NCBI GenBank assembly: GCA_029946075.1
Contig: JAQSDT010000028.1
Span: 1 to 8,803 of the forward strand
DNA from: a bacterium
GTDB lineage: Bacteria; Pseudomonadota; Alphaproteobacteria; Rhizobiales; Xanthobacteraceae
Length of the DNA stretch: 8,803 nt
Direction of reading: 5' to 3'
Position 1 is the first letter of the stretch; the number at the start of each line of letters is the position of its first letter. The notes under the pieces are model-generated. The model had not been told where the DNA came from, did no database searches, and worked only from the letters and a program-made list of their open reading frames with translations. Position numbers and translations under genes: made by a program. This document shows positions 5,765-8,803 of the stretch, one piece after another.

Positions 5765-7579
5765 TCAAGCTTCGGGAAGCCCGGCGATGCGCAAGCCCTC
5801 ATAGCTGCGCTCGCGGCCGGCGAGATAGGCCGGGTCCTCGGTCGCCGTGCCGGCGCGAAAACGCCGGATCGTGAAGCCCGGGTCGAGGGCAAGTCCCGCC
5901 TGTGCCGCTGCCCGCGCCTGATCCTTCTCACCCAGAAGCGCCAGCTCGGCGGCGAGATGGAAATACGCGCTCGAAAAATTCCGGTTCAGCTCGAGTCCCC
6001 GACGCATCCAGGCGACCGCCTCAAGGCCTGCGTTGACCTGTGATTTTGCAAGGCCGGTCCATAGCATCCAGATGTGAGCAGATGTATCGCGCGGCGAAAG
6101 GCGAAATGCCTCATTGATGTGATGTTCGGTTTCTGCGCCGCGACCAAGGAGATACTTGGCGTAGCCGATAAGACCATGAGCGCCGGCGGAATTTCGATCG
6201 ATCGCCAATGTTTGTTCGCACTCGGCGATGCCCTGGACCGGGCGCCGCGTTAACATCAAGACCAGCGCCAGAGTCCTGTGGGCCATTGCGTTGTTCGGCG
6301 CGAGCGACAACACCTTGGTCAGGTTTGCCTCTGCCGCCGCATAATGCGCCAGCCTGTCGTCGGCCATATCCGTAGCGCCAACGGTCGCATCGACCATGGC
6401 GACGCCGACCATCGCCTCAATGTTCGCCGAATCCAGCGCCAGACTTCGCTGAAAGAAGGCCCGTGCCTGTGCCATGTATTCAGGCGTCGGCCCCTTGTTG
6501 TACCACGCTTTCCCCTGGAAATTCAGATCCACGGCGTCGGGATTCGGCGAACGTTCGGCGCGCTGCGCTTCGACGGCGATGAACTGGGCATTTAGTGCAT
6601 TTGCAAGCCTCGATACGATCTCGTCCTGCATATCGAACAGATCGGCGACGGTCTTGTCGAAACGCTCGGCCCAGAGGTGATTGCCGGCTTCGGTATTGAT
6701 CAGCTGAACATTCACGCGAAGCCGGTTGCCGCTGCGCTGCACCGATCCTTCGAGAACGTATCGGACATTCAACTCGCGCCCTACTTGCTTGACGTCGACG
6801 GCCTTGCCCTTGAACGTAAAGGCCGTGTTGCGGGCGATCACGAACGAGCCGCTGATGCGCGACAGATCCGTGATGAGGCTCTCGGTCACGCCATCGGCGA
6901 AATAATCCTGCTCGGGATCGCCGCCGATGTTGGCGAAGGGCAGTACCAGGAGCGAAAGACGCGGGATCGAAGGCGCGCCCGATGACGACGTGCCTGCTGA
7001 AGGCATGCGCGCTGTGGCTTGGCTATCTTGCCTGTTTGCGCCTGATCCGTCCCGGACCACGGAATAAGCCCGTATCGGACGCGCGATGTTCTTGAGGCGG
7101 TGCTCGCCCAGATCGGCAAATTCGACCGCAACCTTTTCGCGAACCTGGTCATAAGCGGCGGCGGAAAGGCAGATGCCGCCGGGCTCGGCAATTCCTTCGA
7201 GCCGTGCCGCGACATTGACGCCGTCACCGAGAATGTCGTCGCCCTCGATCAATATGTCGCCAAGGTTGATGCCGATCCGAAACACCATGCGCCCGTCCGG
7301 CGCTACGCCGGCGTTGCGTTCGGTCATGACCGCCTGCACCGCTATCGCGCATTCCACGGCATCGACGACCGAGGCATATTCCAGCAGCAGGCCGTCGCCG
7401 GTGGTCTTGACGATGCGGCCGCCATGCCTGGCTATCAGGGCATCAATGACGGCGCGGTGTTCGCGCAGGCGCCGGGCGGTGCCGACTTCGTCGATCCCCA
7501 TGAGGCGCGAATAACCGACGACGTCGGCGGCCAATATCGCCGACAGCCTTCGTCCGACCCTGACCTGGTCTTGCACCAT
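5765..7579 (-). CDS. Class III adenylate cyclase with TolB-like and TPR domains (604 aa)
   Basis: Predicted to make cAMP from ATP. The cyclase homology domain covers about 10-178 and has the full catalytic set: metal-binding Asp19 (LAADVVGYSRLM) and Asp62 (KTTGDG), adenine-selecting Lys58 and Asp115, and transition-state Asn122 and Arg126 (LGDGVNVAARLE). Lys58 plus Asp115 favours ATP over GTP. A Ser/Ala/Gly-rich linker (about 179-204) leads to a TolB N-terminal-like domain (about 206-330: LLVLPFANIGGDPEQDYFADGV... YVLEGSVQRSGNRLRVNVQL), then helical TPR-type repeats from about 355 to 590. No signal peptide or transmembrane helix is visible, so it is probably cytosolic, with the C-terminal parts as regulatory or partner-binding modules. 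The ATG at 7579 places the usual RRLSAILAADV about 10 residues in; the Shine-Dalgarno (GGTGGGG) is G-rich and overlaps a possible hairpin. Confidence 0.92.
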   Translation of the reverse strand: MVQDQVRVGRRLSAILAADVVGYSRLMGIDEVGTARRLREHRAVIDALIARHGGRIVKTTGDGLLLEYASVVDAVECAIAVQAVMTERNAGVAPDGRMVFRIGINLGDILIEGDDILGDGVNVAARLEGIAEPGGICLSAAAYDQVREKVAVEFADLGEHRLKNIARPIRAYSVVRDGSGANRQDSQATARMPSAGTSSSGAPSIPRLSLLVLPFANIGGDPEQDYFADGVTESLITDLSRISGSFVIARNTAFTFKGKAVDVKQVGRELNVRYVLEGSVQRSGNRLRVNVQLINTEAGNHLWAERFDKTVADLFDMQDEIVSRLANALNAQFIAVEAQRAERSPNPDAVDLNFQGKAWYNKGPTPEYMAQARAFFQRSLALDSANIEAMVGVAMVDATVGATDMADDRLAHYAAAEANLTKVLSLAPNNAMAHRTLALVLMLTRRPVQGIAECEQTLAIDRNSAGAHGLIGYAKYLLGRGAETEHHINEAFRLSPRDTSAHIWMLWTGLAKSQVNAGLEAVAWMRRGLELNRNFSSAYFHLAAELALLGEKDQARAAAQAGLALDPGFTIRRFRAGTATEDPAYLAGRERSYEGLRIAGLPEA

Positions 7580-7585
7580 GCCCCC

Positions 7586-7610
7586 ACCAAACCCGTTCCC
7601 GGTCTTTGGT
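7586..7610 (-). promoter_or_regulatory. Possible leader hairpin covering the cyclase ribosome-binding region
   Basis: On the minus strand ACCAAA, GA, CCG, GGAA, CGG, G, TTTGGT can fold into a 6-bp stem, a small internal loop and a 3-bp stem capped by a GNRA-type GGAA tetraloop. The 3' arm ends 6 nt before the ATG and merges with the G-rich Shine-Dalgarno (GGTGGGG), so folding could limit ribosome access. The structure is read from sequence; any regulatory role is inference. Confidence 0.3.
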
Positions 7611-7701
7611 ACGATAGATTAGGCTCGTCGCCAACAAGAGCGCCGGCGGGTCTGGCTGGAAGCCGTTCGTGTCGGAGAATCGGCACGGTTGCCGGGGTAG
7701 C

Positions 7702-8803
7702 CTAGTTCGACTTCGCCGCGCCGGTCGGCGCTGTTTCCGGCGCTGCGGCAGGCCGTGGCCCACCACCGGTGAATCGCTCGATCACCGACTTCACCGCATC
7801 GCGCGTCTTGCGATCCTTCACCGCGTCGAGCAGCGGGGCGGCGCCGGGCGAGCGGCGGAGCAGGCTTTCGGGATCGGGGAAGACCAGCGGATCGTCCCAC
7901 GGGCCCTGCACCACGAACGGCAGATCGAAGCCCTTGTCGCCGCCGGTGGCGGCCGTCGTCAGGCTGGCGACGCCCTTGAGGTCGTATTCGCGCGCCGGCA
8001 CCGAGGCCGTGCCGGTCATGGTGATGCGCGCGCCCGATCCCTCGACGCGGATGTCCTCGGCGGTGGCGATGCCATCCGAGAATTTAACCGCGACGTTGAG
8101 GCTGTCATAGGGCGTCGAGCCCGAGCGGAAATTGCCGCCGCCGGACAGCGGCCGGCGTTCCAGCCGCTTGAGCAGCTGTTCGACGTTGAAGCCCGCGATG
8201 GCGCCGTTCTGGCCGATGAGAACGGCAACGCCGTCGAGCGAGGAGGCGAGCGCGAACGGGCTGGCGCCGGAGGCCACCAGCGAAACGCTGAGATTGCCGC
8301 GGCCGGAGAGCTTGTTGATGCCGAACAATTCGTTGGCGCAGGCCAAAAGGTCAACGTCGGTGAACTGGAACTGCGCCTTGACGTCGGCGACCGTGTCGGA
8401 GCGTGCGATGCCGAGCGAGCCCTTGGCGACGCCGCCATACATCTGCGCTTCGCCGACCGAGAGCGCCAGCGCGCCGCCGCGCAGATTCGCGCCCAATGCC
8501 GTACGGCCGAGCTTGGTCGGGCCCACCGTCACCCTGGCGGCCGACAGCCGCATGTCGAGATCGGTGGTGGAGAGTGAGGTCAGGTCGAACAATTGCCGGT
8601 TCCAGTCGCGCGCGCCGCTGGCCAGCAGCCGAACGGTCGAGATGTACGGCGTGAAGTCGAGATTGCCGGCGGCCAGCGTCGCCTGCAGCGTCTGCCGGCC
8701 GCTATTGGACAACGTCATCACGCCCTCGGCGACGTTGCCGTCGAGCTCGACATTGACATTGGTCAGTGCGATCGAGTTGCCGACGACATTGGCGCGCGCC
8801 TTC
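7702..8803 (-). CDS. AsmA-family envelope protein, C-terminal part (start beyond window)
   Basis: The frame enters from the right edge and ends at TAG 7702-7704; about 366 residues are visible. The GTG at 8721 is not the true start: the frame continues upstream with family-like sequence (NVVGNSIALTNVNVELDGNV). AsmA-type proteins are long, inner-membrane-anchored periplasmic beta-rich proteins linked to outer-membrane biogenesis and phospholipid transport. Typical features are the repeated beta segments, LSGRGNLSVSLVASGASPFALASSLDGVAVLIGQNGAIAGFNVEQLLKRLE and VPAREYDLKGVASL, and the closing VQGPWDDPLVFPDPESLLRR motif (here split across the C-terminal third). The last ~20 residues are a Pro/Ala-rich tail. 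The 122-bp gap to the cyclase holds no clear terminator, so cotranscription with the downstream cyclase is possible. Confidence 0.88.
   Translation of the reverse strand, partial: KARANVVGNSIALTNVNVELDGNVAEGVMTLSNSGRQTLQATLAAGNLDFTPYISTVRLLASGARDWNRQLFDLTSLSTTDLDMRLSAARVTVGPTKLGRTALGANLRGGALALSVGEAQMYGGVAKGSLGIARSDTVADVKAQFQFTDVDLLACANELFGINKLSGRGNLSVSLVASGASPFALASSLDGVAVLIGQNGAIAGFNVEQLLKRLERRPLSGGGNFRSGSTPYDSLNVAVKFSDGIATAEDIRVEGSGARITMTGTASVPAREYDLKGVASLTTAATGGDKGFDLPFVVQGPWDDPLVFPDPESLLRRSPGAAPLLDAVKDRKTRDAVKSVIERFTGGGPRPAAAPETAPTGAAKSN

Noticed and set aside
5769..5780. GCTTCGGGAAGC as a bidirectional terminator at the convergent junction
   Set aside because: Only a 5-bp stem with a 2-nt loop, inside the cyclase coding end and without a T-run.
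7669..7688. Stem CGTGTCGG-AGAA-TCGGCACG as a terminator between the AsmA and cyclase genes
   Set aside because: It needs G-U pairs and forms well only in + strand RNA, whereas both neighbouring genes read on the minus strand; no T-run follows it.
7669..8577. 302-codon + strand frame antisense to the AsmA-family gene
   Set aside because: Low-complexity Arg/Ala/Gly-rich shadow; the minus frame carries clear AsmA sequence and runs through the window edge.
7702..8721. A complete 339-aa protein starting at GTG 8721
   Set aside because: Family-like coding sequence continues in frame to the right edge, so this is an internal codon of a longer AsmA gene.

Overview
The window looks like chromosomal DNA from a high-GC alphaproteobacterium, most likely a Bradyrhizobium/Rhodopseudomonas relative (Nitrobacteraceae). 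This rests on base composition, on orphan Tat-dependent ABC_sub_bind proteins and a cyclase-TolB-TPR protein of the kind expanded in that group, and on two short repeats (near 209-242 and 2023-2054) that resemble dispersed elements I remember from those genomes. Nothing here was database-searched.

Layout. 2-220 (+) is the 3' end of a PotC-type polyamine ABC permease. Converging on it, 252-3447 (-) is a three-gene carbohydrate-type ABC importer operon, read right to left: periplasmic solute-binding protein, MalF-type permease, MalG-type permease. The permeases overlap by ATGA. The binding protein and first permease are separated by 98 bp holding two strong hairpins, an arrangement like the malE-malF intergenic hairpins of enteric bacteria. 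No ATPase gene is present.

3448-3722 is a divergent intergenic region with two adjacent TGGTTCAACCA palindromes resembling FadR/PdhR-type GntR operators, plus an imperfect inverted repeat. 3723-4709 and 4781-5755 (+) are tandem paralogous periplasmic binding proteins of the ABC_sub_bind (DUF534, TrpX-like) family, both with twin-arginine signals and neither with a permease or ATPase beside it. Ending 9 bp away on the opposite strand, 5765-7579 (-) encodes a soluble class III adenylate cyclase with a TolB-like middle domain and a TPR C-terminus; all six canonical catalytic residues are present. 7702 to the window end (-) is the C-terminal part of an AsmA-family envelope protein.

The theme is nutrient capture (three periplasmic binding proteins, parts of two importers) next to a cAMP-signalling protein. 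A functional link between the cyclase and the binding proteins is not shown by the sequence. I see no phage, IS element, CRISPR array, tRNA or rRNA, and no clearly unprecedented system. The most informative parts are the tandem operators, the ATPase-less operon with its intergenic hairpins, and the orphan-binding-protein/cyclase neighbourhood.
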